Positions 34,361 through 47,589 are shown, counted from the stretch's first letter. The stretch is 64,000 nucleotides of DNA from Mesaphorura yosii (GCA_009869945.1 WIXG01000185.1:92127-156126); one strand, 5' to 3'. A program made the numbers and translations. Notes: generated by a model from the sequence alone, not told the origin.

Positions 34361-35974
34361 TTAACGTTTCACCTTCTTCGAGAACATGGACGGCCAAAAA
34401 TACAGCCAGGAGCCTGCAAGTCTGGCTTCAGCAGAACAACCAGGGGCTAAATGTTCTTCCCGCGACGGATGTCCAATTTCCTCCGTTTTCTCATTGTTAC
34501 TCTCAATGTCGTCGGCATTTCCAAATCGTCTGTACTGGGTTTTTCCCAACAATGCGAGAAATCTATTCTTCAGCTGAAATTTAATGGTTGGGCGGGCTTC
34601 AGATAAAGTATGACTGATTCGCGAATACCAGCCGCGCGCTATGGCTTACCTGGCTTAGTCCACTCAAGAAACTCATCTTGAAGTGCCAATGCCGCCGTTC
34701 ATTTTGTTTGGAAGTTTCTGCTAGTGGCGCATAGTTCTTTGTACCTTGTCTAATTCTGAGCATTGTTAATGTGCGACGCAGAAGGCTTCTATTCGGAATT
34801 TGATTTGAAGAAACTGGATTCACAGAATGATTCACAGGAGTAGCTTTTAGAGCTGCTAACGCTTCCTTTTTCCGCTTCTCATTAATTATGTACGTAGTGA
34901 TACTGTCAGCAAAAAATTAACTAATTTCACTTCCGTTTCCTATTACTAGAATGAGAGGAATGAAGGCGAATTACGTACGTTTCCCTATTTCGAAGTTCCT
35001 TTAAGTGCAGATACAAAGTAACCAATGTCTTTGACTTGCACGGTTCACCACTGTTGAGCCGGAACGGATCGTAGTTGATGCCACAAGCTTCTAGGTGCTC
35101 GAATTCATTAAAGATGCTGTTGCTGTTACCCTGCAGTACAAGACAATACAAAATTACATATACGTTTCAGGTCAGTGACTGATTAAATGAAAGTTTAAGA
35201 GCTTACAACTTTGTGACGCATGTGTTCTTTATAGAGGTCTTCGACTTTGTTTACAGCCAACTGACACTTTTCATAATCTTCTTGGCTGAAAATTGGTCTT
35301 CCCTGGTCGTCAACGAGACCTCCTTCTTTGAGTTCAGCAATTTCCCCTGAGATGAATTTTTCTAGAACTTTCGGATCCTGGAAGTATGGTACAATTCTAT
35401 GAAATGGACGAAGGACCGAGAAGTTATTTCATGTTATTAATTTACATATGCTTGTTGTTCATCAAACTGTCTACGTTCAGCAGGTGAAGTATCCGCCCAG
35501 TAAATTGATTCAGCTGAAATTGCTACTGCCGAAATTTCCAAATTATGTGGCCTAGAAAGATTCCGAAAGGATGTATCAGTAGGAACTACGCGAATTGTTA
35601 TCCACGCTCAATAGTATTTAGGAAGAAGCTTACTCTGGAGGATCAAACTGGTACACGTTTCTCTGACTGTCGTCAGATCTACCGGTCAGGATAGAAACGT
35701 TATTCGCATTTTCCACGGGCTCTCGAATCAGATGACAGGAAGGAGTCGACGGATCCAGATGACAGGAAATAAATGACCTATTTTGACTGCTTCCCATTCC
35801 CTGCGATTCCACAATTCTGCTTGTATTGGTGATCCCTTGATTCCCATCCACATCGCCATTTTCTGGAGATAACTGAATTACGATGTCTTGGCCATGTGTT
35901 ATCAGTGGTGTTACATCCTGCAGCGCGTGAGCAGCCTCGTAGACTGTCCAGAACTTCACACAATCTTCTGTCAT
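34361..35974 (-). CDS. Uncharacterised protein of 411 residues
   Basis: Exons (minus order) 35974-35634, 35551-35446, 35377-35207, 35130-34979, 34902-34650, 34573-34361; all phases close. No signal peptide or membrane span. The N-terminal third is polar (DGNQGITNTSRIVES). The middle is better conserved-looking: SIYWADTSPAERRQFDEQQA, KVLEKFISGEIAELKEGGL, YEKCQLAVNKVEDLYKEHM, IFNEFEHLEACGINYDPF and LYLHLKELRNRE, largely helical and charged. A basic stretch follows (NEKRKKEALAALK, SLLRRTLTMLRIR). The reading frame stays open about 20 codons upstream of the chosen ATG to an acceptor, so the start could lie in another exon. I do not recognise the family; a cytosolic or nuclear scaffold-type protein is a guess. 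Confidence 0.7.
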
Positions 35975-37678
35975 ATCTGCCGGAGCCGTAGCGTGTTCAC
36001 CATCGCCAGCACCGCCGGCTTCAATGTCCAAACCAATATGCCTATAACCTTTACTGTCTATTTGTGAGATTTTGCTAAGCAGTACAAGTTTTTATAGTAC
36101 TAGCTAGAAATAGTGATGATTGACTTTATATCCTGCTAAAGACCTAGCCTACCTGCAACAAAATATTATTCGCTCGATATTATTCAATATGTAGTTTCTC
36201 TGATAAGATATCGTTAAAGACAGTGAAACTATCTAAGCAATCTAGTCATTACTTAATTAATGAAATAGCACTGTTAACCAAAGACTCCTATTTGAGCACA
36301 GATTGCAGTTTTGAGCAAACAATTTGTGAAATAAATCGCAATGCATTTTGTCCTCACACGAACCAAGAAGAGCTTTTTTTACTTTAAAGGATTGAGAAGA
36401 GTGAAGGAATGTGCAAGATGTTGCCGAAAACCTGTACAATGCAATTTATGTACTCCCGTCTTCAAAGGTTGTTGGACGAAAATTCCAAGTAATAATCGAG
36501 ACAAAGTGCCACAGTGACCAAAAATTGCCAAAGAATTTCATAGCGACGTGCTGAATAGATCCTAAATTAAATAAATTTCTATGTAATCTGTTGCTTCGGT
36601 CTTCATCATTTCTCGTAAAGTGCCACTGTTACATTAATCTGCGATCCGTCAACTCTTTCCATCGATGAGAGTTGGGCCGCAGTATCGGGATCGTTGAAGA
36701 CGCCACAAGCACAGTATCCACACCGCTGACGAGTAAGGCTGATGCCAAACCTCGCCCTGGTCACACCCGTCCCCTATCAAGTTAACTAAACTTCTGTCGG
36801 GATTTTGCAAAGCCATCAGAATTTATCGCCTCATCTCATCGCATTACCCATCGCCTCACATGCCATTTATCGAATTCTTGGCTTTGAGTTGGCGTTGGCA
36901 CTCCTCCTTCGTACTCTCACTGACAATGGCCTAGAAAACGGTACGAGCCGAGATACCAAGATGAATGCGTCAAAGGGAATTTGCTTGCAAGTACGAGTAA
37001 GCTGAGTAAGAATGAAAGGTCATCAAAAGTCAAGTCAAGTGAATTTCTCGCCAGTCTTCTCCCGCATTGCCGCTGTGTTCTGTTCAATTAGCCAACTACA
37101 AGAAGAGCCATTGTACAAGCTTTTTATAATTTTGCAAAGTTTATTTTCGTTGCCCGCTTTGCGTAGCTTACTACGTTCGTGTACCAGATTTAGATCCGAC
37201 TTTTTGCAAAGATGCGGCCGAGCCACGACTTCAACTCCAAACTCTGTCTCTGTAGGATGCGAAAGAACGACAGCCCGCTTTTTGAGTCAGCAGAGATCAA
37301 GAGCGAGATGAAAATGAGTGTGGAAAAAATTTGCAAACATCCAAAAAAAGAATCTTTAAAAATAGAATTTGTGTCTTCTCGATCCTGTTTCTCATTTGGC
37401 ACAGATTCCGCTGTAGCTTTGTCTCAGCTATTCCTTGCTCGAGCCCTGCTCGTCTGCCAGCAAGAATTTGCAGTCAGAAAAGTGGACTGGTAGAGTAGCT
37501 GAGCTGAAGATTGACGAACGGTTCGCTGTTGTTGGTGCAGCAGCAGCAGCAGCGGTCAGTCATTGTCAGCGTCCAGGACCAAAGACTGTGTCAAATGTCC
37601 GCAGATCCGCATCAGTAGCGCAGGTGTTCGTCTTGACCCTTGACCCGGTTGAGGGTGGTGCATGACTGTGTATGAACC
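35975..37678. other. Intergenic region upstream of thioredoxin-repeat gene
   Basis: About 1.7 kb between divergent genes. Minus-strand leader of the uncharacterised gene at the left (possible donor gcag/gtaggc near 36152), then AT-rich DNA, then the more GC-rich upstream region of the thioredoxin-repeat gene with a CAG-type run (gcagcagcagcagc near 37539-37552). No coding feature supported. Confidence 0.5.
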
Positions 37679-40600
37679 ATGAAGACTTCAAAGAACTGTA
37701 CCTGGAGGAGCTGGACGTCGCCCCAAGCCTGCCTTTTGGTATTCTCAATCGTCCTCCTAGTCAGCAGTACCTGGGCTCTCGGAGGCAAGAAGAGTTCGGG
37801 TGGCGGTGGCTCGGAAGGCGTCATCGAAGACATCAACGCCCGTGAACTCACGAAGCTGCTGGAGAAAGATTTCGTTGCGGTTCTCTGGTGTAAGAATCCG
37901 TTTTCATTTATTCTGACCTTCGCCTTGAAATAACGCATAACGGTGTGTATGAAATATTCACAGATACAAAGAATTGCAAACTTTGTGATTCTGCCCTGCA
38001 AGCCTTGGAACTAATTGATGACCAAACTGATCAATATGGTGTTCATTTTGTTAAAATCAATGATAAGCGACTTGCCAAGACTTACGGAATTACGGAGTAT
38101 CCCACGTTAACTTATTTTCGTAGTAAGGAACTTATTCAATTCAATGGCGACTTGGAAAACGGAGAGAGCGTCCTAGAATTTCTTATCAGCCTGCAGACCA
38201 TGGCGGACAGAATTGAAGAGGCAAGCAATCTCTCAATCACCAGCTACAATGCCAAAACGAGACCAGTACTGAACCTATTTTTGTGCACAACAGGTATTTG
38301 CTCGTGGAGGAGGCCTTGACCGTGTGATAAATGAAAATCAATTCATTGCAGTCCTGTTTTGCCCTTCGCACACCGTTTGTAAAGAAAAAAGTATGTTTAA
38401 TTTAATCAATGTAAAGTAAGTCTCTGTTCCGTTAGCTTGATTTTTGTCTGTCAATTATTAATCAGGCACAAGATCTGACTGCAAGAAATGCGATAAGGCT
38501 TTGCGAGAATTGGAAAACATTGACGACGAGGCGGATGAACTCGGAATTGCATTCGTTAAGATTCATGATGATGAGCTGGCCGATGAATACAACCTGATTA
38601 ACAATCTCCCTGCATTGGTGTATTATCGTAACAAAATTCCAATTGTATTTGAAGGTGATCTAACAAAAGGTGAGGGTTATCTAATCTAATCTGGTGACAT
38701 TTTCACTTATTCTGAGCTCTTAATTTGCATCGGTTTGTCTTTGTGTTTCTTATGCTTACAGAGGAGCAAGTCCTCGAGTGGTTGATAAAGAACAAGGCTG
38801 GTGAAGGTGATGAAGATGAGGAAATTGAAAGTGTGAGCTACAAGGCTTTGGGTAATGGGCAACCTTGACCTTAAAATAGCATGTAACACACTACAAGGTC
38901 TAATTCTTCATGCGTCTTTTACATTTGTTATTTTAGGAACGCTAATCGATTCTGTCGATCATCTCGTAATTCTGTTCCGTACGCTTTCAGTTCAATTTGT
39001 CTCAAAAATGACTTTATTTTTCATGTACTAATTGGCGCTTACACTTTCAGTGGACTCGAGCGTTCTGTCAACCAGTGCCTTGAAAGATCTCGGTATGTCT
39101 CCTTTAATTGTCTCGGAGTCATGTGGTCGAAGTTTGAAATTTATTGAGCGCAGAGTCAATTGACGACGACTGTTCAAGAAACGGAATCGAGTTTGTGAAA
39201 ACCGAGGACAAACGCGCAGCTAAAGATTTTGGAATCGACTCTCTCCCCACTCTCGTCTACTTCAAAGCAAGAATTCCGAATCTTTATGATGGTTCGTCAA
39301 GACGAATTATTTTGAGTTGCTGAGAGACCACGGTTCATATTGTCTGTTCTTCATGTTCGTTCCAGGCGATCTACGTGATGAAGAAGCTGTGCTGAAGTGG
39401 CTGCTCCATCAAAAGTCGTCTGACGAGATCGAGGAAGTCTCTAAGGAAATGCTCCAGTCTTTGACGAAGGAGAAATTCTTGCTGGTTCTTTTCTGTAAGC
39501 CCGTGATTTTGACTTTTGCATGAGTGACGACCTGAACAGCGCCCAGTGCACAAATGCACTGCACTCATCTTTCAGACTCTGAAGACAACACAGATGTGCT
39601 TGTGGACTTGGAGAATATTGACGATGAACTCGATGCTCAGTCGGTTCCGTTTGTGAAGACGGATGACCTAGACGCGGCAGCGGAATACGGAATTGACACT
39701 CTGCCAAGGTGACTCACAATCCTTCTCTGCACTGGTAAATGTTACTGGGATTGACTCCTGCTCTCGTTCCGTTGTAGACTTGTATATTTTGAGAACTCAA
39801 TCCCGTCAATTTATGACGGCGATCTGTCGAAAGAAGAAAAGGTTCTGGAATGGGTTTTGCATCAAATCAGCAATGACGAAATCGAGGAAGTCTCCAACGC
39901 CATGCTTGAGAAGCTTATAACAAACAATAGACAGCTTGCGGTCGTCTTCGGTAAGTTCCGCGCCATAAATCGAACTCCGAAGCATTTGAATGTACAAGTG
40001 ATGTATTCCCCGTGAAAAGCCCCGACGCCCCTGCACCACGCAAACTTCAGCCCGGTCCATTGCCAATTCTCGTTGTCGTTGCGGTTCTTCTTGTTTCTAA
40101 TGGCTGCGATTTCTGGCTCTTATATTTGTTGACTCACAGTTACAATTAAAACCCATCCATCAGTTATTTTTATTTTATGGTTTCTATTTATTTTTTCTTT
40201 CATTTCCAAATGTATGCAATTAAAGCGGAGCACGATGATGTTGCTGTACTATTTTGTAAGCCTTTCGCTTCTTATCATCTTCTTATCTCAGACTAACTTC
40301 TCTAACTTAATTTAACTATTACACTTTTTTTCCTCAGTTGCGAAAACGTACATTACCCACTAACCAGTCACCTCGAGAATTCTTTTCGTTTCTTTCAGCT
40401 TCTTTTCGGTTAACCGTGGACACTAACTTTATTTCACTAGTTGAATGGCAGTCCGCCATGTGTGAACTAACTCCTACTCACAATGAGTCTAGACGCGTGA
40501 TCCACTTAGGCACTTGCAGTTAGAGGTTTGTGACGTCCTCTGATATCCAACGATTCCATTTCGTCCCGTTCTATTTTGCATTCCACGCAGACGATAAGAG

Positions 40601-43600
40601 CTCCAGGAAATCGCAAAAGATCATTGAGAAACTCGAAACCATCGATGAGGAATGCGATAAGGTAAATAGACTCAAGGATTTGCCTCTTCGGAACAAATGG
40701 AACTATTTTTTTTTCACAGCATGGAATCATATTTGTCAAAATCTCAGACGAAGTGAAGGTAAAGGAGCTTGGAATCCAAATTCCGTCACTCGTCTACTTT
40801 GAGAATCGTGTGCCACATTTGTACGAGGGTGACTTGTCTGACGAAGAAAACGTGAGCGGACAATCTCCAATTGCGAAGCTGATCACATTCGAAGCAAACT
40901 TTATATTTCTGGTACAGGTTCTTGCTTGGTTACTCCACCAACTGAATGAGGATGAAATCGAGGAGGTTACCGATGAAATGCTGGACTCGCTCATTGCCAA
41001 TAATTTGTACGTCGCAGCTTTATTCTGTAAGTTTTAAAGAAATCATCAGGTCTACCTGAGTTCTGCTGCTGCTGTTTCGATTCACGTTATTATGCAGACG
41101 ATAAGGATGACAAAGCCGACCTTCGTATCCTCACAGAACTGGAAACCATCGGTTAGCTCCAACAAATTGAAACTACATTTGAACGTGAGTAATTTACTCA
41201 AGGTAGCCTATTATTCAAATATTTATTAATTCAACAGACGACGAATGTGACCAGCACGGAATCATTTTTGTGAAGATTGACGATGACAAGGAAGCACTCG
41301 AGTACGGGTTTGAAGCGAAGGAGCTTCCTGTTCTTGTCTATTTTGAAAACCGTGTCCCAAGTGTTTACGAAGGTGATCTGAACAATGAACAGGAAGTACT
41401 AAACTGGCTCGTGGAGCAACGGTAAGACCGTGAATCCCGTTAGGACCAAAACGCTCGAAGATTGTATTAAGTTCTGGCCACTCTCAATTCTTTGCAGGCA
41501 CACAGACACAATTGAAAGCATCAACGATGAAATCCTCCAGAAAGTTTTGAACACACATCAGTTCGTAGCTGTTTATTTCAGTAAGGTCGAACCCCCGCAA
41601 TAGAAGTTCAAGTACCAGACCAAAACATAAACTTTTCGTAGGTGGGCCATGTGACGACAACGACAAAGATTCCAAGTGCACGTCAATTCTGGACCAGTTG
41701 GAATCTCTTGATGATGACATCGATGAAGCAGGCATTCAAATGGTTACTACAGAAGACACGGAATACGGAAATAAGATTCACATCAAGACGTATCCTGCAC
41801 TTGTCATGTTCCGTAATGGCGACCCACTTTTCTTCACTGGTGATCTGACAGATGAAGATGAGGTGCTGACCTGGCTCACAGACGAGGAGACATTAGAACT
41901 TCCGGATCAGATTGAAGAAGTTAATCTGAAACTGTTACAAAAGATGCTGGAAATGCACGACGATGTTATCGTTTATTTTTGTAAGTACAAATTGAACAAA
42001 ATCCATATCGATACCATTTAGCACACTTTTAATATAGTACTACCGTTTCATAGACCACGCTACGGACAAGAAGTCGCAAAAGATTCTGCAAGAATTGGAG
42101 TAAGTTAGCAAATAATAACAAAAGTCTAGATGAAATCTCACGACGCAAACTTTGTTCACTCCAGAAATATTGACGATGATGCCGACAAAGAAGACATTGC
42201 ATTTCTCAAGATTTCTGATGAGTCAATGCTGAAAGAGTATGACTTAGAACCGCTGCCTGCTATCGTCTACTTCAGAGAAAAGTTTCCGCAAATCTATCCT
42301 GGCAGCGATCTTACGAAGGAAGAAGCAGTGAGTCCACAGTTTGCATTACTCTCCGCTTTCAGCAATTCAACGAGACGCAAAGTTATAATTTGCGATGAAT
42401 CACACACTTTTCAGATTTTGGATTGGGTACTGAAGTTGAAAAAGGCTCCACGAGATGTTATCGTCGAAGTTGATCGGAGGACATTGCGAATGCTCTTGGA
42501 TGAATTGGATTCAGTGGCAATCTTCTTCTGTAGGCACTTGCAAGCAACGTTGGAATAAATTGTTTAGTGGCGAATTTACAGAGAGATTTCGACTATTTTT
42601 AGATGAAGATACTTGTGATTCAACTTGTGATGAAATTTTGCACGAACTGGAGGATATAGATGATGATGCACAACAAGCAGGTGAGAAGAGAATTTTAGCA
42701 TTGGACTTCGCAGCACTTAATATATGAATTGATTTTAATGTGCGTTTCGCAACTTCAGGAATTCATTTTGTAAAGACCACGGATTTGACCGTAGCTGAGG
42801 AACTCGGAATTCACGACTTTCCGAAGCTGGTCTACTACCAGGACGGTCTGCCCACTGTGTACAAAGGTAAGCGTGCATGCCGCCCAATGTTCGCTTTCCG
42901 TTGTGGCTAGCTAGAGTAATGGTTGTCTGAGCGTAAGGGAAAACTTAGGTGAGCTGGACGACGAGAGGGCGATACTCAGCTGGATGCGGAAAATACACGC
43001 GATTGCAGAAGGCATAAACAAAGGTGACCATTTCCCTCGAATGTAGATCTTCAGTGCTATCGTCCTAAGTTTACTGCGCCATGATTGCAGAACCCACGAA
43101 GTGTCTTCTGCTGTCCATCAAGGAAGAACTGGGAGCGACGAATGAGTACCGATGTTGCCCACCGAGCCTTGACATGTGTGCAGGTATGGTTAAAATCGGC
43201 ACCCCCGGGGGCGATTGTCCCTGTAAAGCGACGAAGAATATTCCAAAACCAACGGACGACGACAACCAAGACGAAGACGACGATGATGACGATGACCACA
43301 ATTCGGAAGAGGATGAGGTGGAAGCTATGCGCAAGGAAGAGGAAGAGGAGGCTGAGCTCCAGCGGAGGCAGTATGTGCGGCAGCGCATTTTGGCAACCGG
43401 AAAACTCTCTTCAGGTTAATTCCCCCGGGGGTGTCTTCTTTACCATGACATACTCAGTATCTTATTCACAATTGCCGCTGAAGAATCTGACACTAACGCA
43501 GAGCATTTCTTTTTGTTTCGGTTGTGCGCAGGTCCAAGTGGGAAGAAATCATCGCCCTCTCCGGCGTCCAGCTCAACCTCCTGGATGAAACGGTTTCTCG

Positions 43601-43620
43601 CCAGAGTGTTCAATAATTAA
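37679..43620 (+). CDS. Giant thioredoxin-repeat protein, short soluble form with acidic tail
   Basis: Uses exons 1-24 as in the long form, then terminal exons 42949-43023, 43091-43414, 43532-43620; 1,171 residues and nine thioredoxin folds. Exon 42949 begins GT-GAG-CTG-GAC (GELDDE) and the long-form exon 43867 begins GT-GAA-CTG-GAT (GELDEE). Both fit the same upstream donor and phase and the same place in fold nine. After that fold the short form has Cys-rich CCPPSLDMC and GGDCPCK, an acidic run (DEDDDDDDDHNSEEDE), charged helix and a small basic end RFLARVFNN. Its own AATAAA is at 43697-43702. No membrane anchor, so lumenal or secreted. Alternative reading: two adjacent genes, but the right part then lacks a start, signal peptide and first half-domain. 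Confidence 0.7.
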
Positions 43621-46600
43621 ATTACAGACGTTAAATTCTTGTTACAAATTATTTGCTGCTCAAAACAATTCAAAACTTGTTGCTGTCTCTGTGTTGAATA
43701 AATTATCAACCACAAAACAGCGTTCTCCTACAATAGCTCTGAAAGTTTAGGACCCTTTCGGCTAGACAACAGTGTGTAGAATAGTGCGGCTTTTCTGTCT
43801 CCTTACTTTCTAGATCCAAATTGAACACTTACATTGATAATACGCCGAAACACAAACGCTTTTTAGGTGAACTGGATGAAGAAGTGCTGGAGTACCTCAT
43901 CTATCAAAGACACTACGAAGCCCTCCCAACTCTGCACCGCTCAGACCTGGAAGACCTGCTCGGAGATTCAGACTATTTGGCCGTGCTATTTTGTAAGTTA
44001 CCTTTTCGTCCCTGAAGAGAAAAGTCTAGCTAAAATTGGTACTGCCTTTTCCAGACACAAATTTCAGCGATACTGCGTCTGGTCGTGCGCTTCGACGGGC
44101 TTGCATAATCGCAGAAGAAGCTGCTGAATTCGGGATTCCCGTTGCCAAGATGAATGACAACATAATTGCCAAGAAATTCAACGTACGAGAACCACCAGGC
44201 CTTATTTTGTTCAGAAGAGGAAGACATTTAAAGTATGACGAAGACCTGGAAGACGAGGAAGAAATGTTGGGTAGGACAAGGCCAAATAATGTTAAGCGTT
44301 TAGTTTATATTAATATTTTTGTTGTATCGTCAGATTGGCTTACTGCACCAGAAAATATGATTCTCAACGATCAGGTAAAGCTGAATTTTCGAACTTTCTC
44401 AACTACTTCTTTTCTTGTGATCGTTACTGCATTTTACAGATAGAAGTTGTCAACAGAAGAATGCTGGATCGGATGAGAGAAATGACAGGTTGATTGCTAT
44501 CACGCATATTGACGAATACGGCTTTCATCGCCAGAATTTCCGTGACATATTTTTCTTAATTTTTAGATCATCTGGCGGTGCTATTCTTTAGTGACACAGA
44601 ATGTAAACAGTGTGAGCGAGTCGTGTCTTCCCTTGAAGAGGTCATTTTCAATTAATTTCGTGCATACTGCTTAATCGAGATCTTCATCTTTTCTTATTTT
44701 GTGACAGATTGACGACGAAGCGGACGCGGCTGGAGTTGCTTTCGTTCGAATTGACGACTGGGGCCTGGCAAAATCGTTTGGAGTTCACGCGCTTCCAGCT
44801 CTGCTTTATTTCAGGTACGCAATTCTTTAAGCTACGAAATTGTAACCAAGGTGCTTTGAAGTTGTAACGAGATTTGTTGTTCTTTAGGTTGGGATCGGAA
44901 GAACCAGTTATTTATGCTGGTGATTTGAGGTCCTCGCAAAGGATTCTGGAATGGCTGCTGATGAGGAAGGATCCAAGCGGTATCGCTATTATGGAAATGT
45001 CCGGACAAGAACTCGATGAAATGGTCAATGACTCCGAAGGAGAACCCGTCGTGGTCTATATTTGTGAGTAAATTCCACAAAGACATTCGTCTCTTCAGGT
45101 TCTGATTAAGAAAGCACACTTTAGATAATAAGACAGAATGTTCAGCTTGTGAGCCGGAAAAGCATTCCAGGCGTCGGAAGCAAGGTGATGAGCTGAGCCC
45201 AGAACAAGAACGAGAGAAACTTCGTCTTTGTCAGCTATGCAGTGAGAGGATGGAGAAACTGGAAAATGTGGATGACGAGGTCGCCAGAAGACACGGAGTG
45301 AAATTTCTCCGTACACCCGATGTAGAATTTGCTGAGAAGTTGGGAGTCGAGTATCCTGCTTTGGTGTACTTTGAGAATGGAGTTGCAAGTGTGTACGAGG
45401 GCGGGTACGAGGAAGAAGATATCATTCACTGGATTGTGGAACATAAAACAGAAGAAATGATTGAGCTGGTGACAAGAGGTTAGAGAACACAATTTTGTCA
45501 AGCTTACAATGGCCTAAATGTGCCATTTCTGCCTTTCAGGAATGCTCGAGCAACTACTGTTAGATAAGCATTATCTTGCCGTCTTTTTTTGTAAGTGTGA
45601 GCGAATATTTCGTACATAAAAACATTCTCCAGTTTTTATAATTTTGTGCAGACAAGCAGCCATGTCGGGCTTGTGACACGATTCTCATGGAGGTTGGAAA
45701 TTGAACAAAAATTGATGGTGGAACGATTTAATTTCTAATTCTAATTTTGTAACATTTTATCCTCGTGTTAGCTGGAAAAAATTGATGACGAGTGCGATTT
45801 ATTCGGTATCTCGATGGTCAAGATAGCGGACCCGCAACTTGCTAAACGGTATATCGACAGTTTTGGCGAGAAGTGTCGGCTCTAAATTGACTCGACTTGC
45901 TTTCTAATTCAGGTATGGAATAACAACGTTTCCTGCACTGCTTTACTTCCGGAACGGGAACCCTTTGCTCTTTGAGGGAGACATGAAGAATGAAGAGTCG
46001 GGTAAAATGATTTAAATATTTAAAATGTTAAAATTTCGTATCCTAATAAATATGGCATACCCAATTTTATTTAAATAGTGTTGGAATGGCTAACCGATGA
46101 TGACAATCGCGAGCTGCCTGATGAAATTGAAGTAAGTCTGATATTAAAATGCAGAAATCATAACAGATTCGAAATTCGAATGATTGCAGGCTGTCAATCA
46201 ACGAATGTTGGAACGACTAATCGACAATTCGAAGAGTCCATTTTTGGCTGTATTTTTTTGTAAGTGAAATGTGCTGATTTTCTCGTATTCTTGCGATTAC
46301 TGAGAGTGTCTGATTACGCAGATGACGAGGAGGAATGCTCTGCCGAGTGTGAAACCATTATGTCCGTATTGGGTACGTGCATGGTTACTATTTTGACTGG
46401 CTGTACGTAAATGAAGTATTTATTCATTTGTTACAGAGGAGATTGACGATGAAGCAGATTCCTACGGTAAATTCCATCTCATGTGACTCTTTGAACTTTT
46501 GAAATACAAAATTTGCTGAATACGTTTGCAATTACAGGAATTGACATGGTCAAAGTCACGGAAGGAAACGTCGCTGCAGAATTTGGAATCATGCAGATTC

Positions 46601-47180
46601 CTACCCTGGCCTACTTCCGACGAGGAACTGCGCTAATCTATGAAGGAGATTTAACAGACCCCTCCGAAATACTTGGTTGGCTTACTTCAAATGAGGCGTT
46701 TGAGCTCCCCGGCGAGATTGAAGAAGTGAATCGAAGAATGCTCGAGAAGATTTTGGATGACTCAGACTTTGTGGCAGTCTACTTCTGTAAGCAAAGCTTT
46801 CTCTCACTGAAAATTGCCGGAAACCTGATTTGTAAAATTTTTCTGGCGCAGATGAAGACGACCCGCGATCGTTGGAAATTCTCGAGGAGCTGGAACGCAT
46901 TGATTCCGAGACGGACAACCTGGACATCGTGTTTGTGCGCATTCAAGACACAAAGTACGCCAAGAAGTGGGGTGTCACCAAAATTCCAGCTCTTGTGTAC
47001 TTTCGACGAAAATTCCCAAGCATATACAAAGGCGCACTTGACGATGAACTCACGATTCTGGAGTGGCTGCAGAAAAATCGATACAAGCAACCTGAACTTA
47101 GTTTGTTTATGGTTAGTCTAGCCACTCTCAGCCTGGGATTTGTAATTTACACGATCTTCATTTTGGTTTGCCTGAAATAA
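37679..47180 (+). CDS. Giant thioredoxin-repeat protein, long membrane-anchored form
   Basis: Shared exons 1-24: 37679-37889, 37964-38220, 38294-38390, 38466-38669, 38762-38851, 38937-38978, 39051-39092, 39154-39291, 39366-39494, 39576-39708, 39778-39950, 40226-40255, 40591-40661, 40720-40851, 40918-41026, 41098-41151, 41238-41421, 41498-41580, 41642-41980, 42054-42099, 42165-42327, 42415-42529, 42603-42680, 42759-42866. Long-form exons 25-42: 43867-43992, 44055-44270, 44334-44374, 44440-44488, 44567-44640, 44708-44814, 44888-45063, 45125-45478, 45540-45590, 45652-45692, 45772-45848, 45913-46001, 46079-46131, 46190-46259, 46322-46372, 46437-46466, 46538-46786, 46852-47180. Total 1,736 residues. 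Signal peptide, then 15 thioredoxin folds; each ends in a strand-turn like PSVYEGDLNNEQEVLNWL joined by an acidic EIEEV linker. CxxC survives in some (CKLC, CKKC, CKQC, CQLC, CRAC), is CxxxC in two and lost in others. C-terminal helix MVSLATLSLGFVIYTIFILV. PDI/calsequestrin-like; ER or surface folding, or calcium buffering, is inferred. AATAAA 47176-47181. Confidence 0.82.
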
Positions 47181-47589
47181 AGCTGCAGATTTTTTGTTGT
47201 GATGCGTACTCTCGTTCTTAATTGCTCTCACTCTGATGTGGGCACTTTCCTCAGGGCAGGTTGAAGGTAAAATATGGGCTTTACAGCAATCAAGGTGATC
47301 CCAATCAGTCAATTGAATCCCAAATCACATTCTCAAGAGCTGTTAATTAAATATTGCAAAATTACACAACGTCAATGGTGCATTGCCAGATGATCTGCGT
47401 GGTTTATTGAGATTCGCATATCACGTAAATTGTTTGTGCTCTTTGAGCAGTTTACTGATACGGACGATTGTCGGCGTAAGTGCAAGGGCAGACATGACAA
47501 CACTCATAGCAGTTGTGGGAAAAGTTTTAACCTGCCCGGTCACCATAATTTTAGTCTAGAGTTTTTTCAAGGGGGCTTCCGAATTCGAA

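Noticed and set aside
43071-43388. Ser-rich minus-strand ORF
   Set aside because: Mirror of the acidic GAC/GAA run in the short thioredoxin-repeat form.
43621-43866. A new gene start for the right half of the thioredoxin-repeat locus
   Set aside because: No signal peptide, and the first exon begins inside a fold in the exact phase of the upstream donor, so an alternative splice form fits better.
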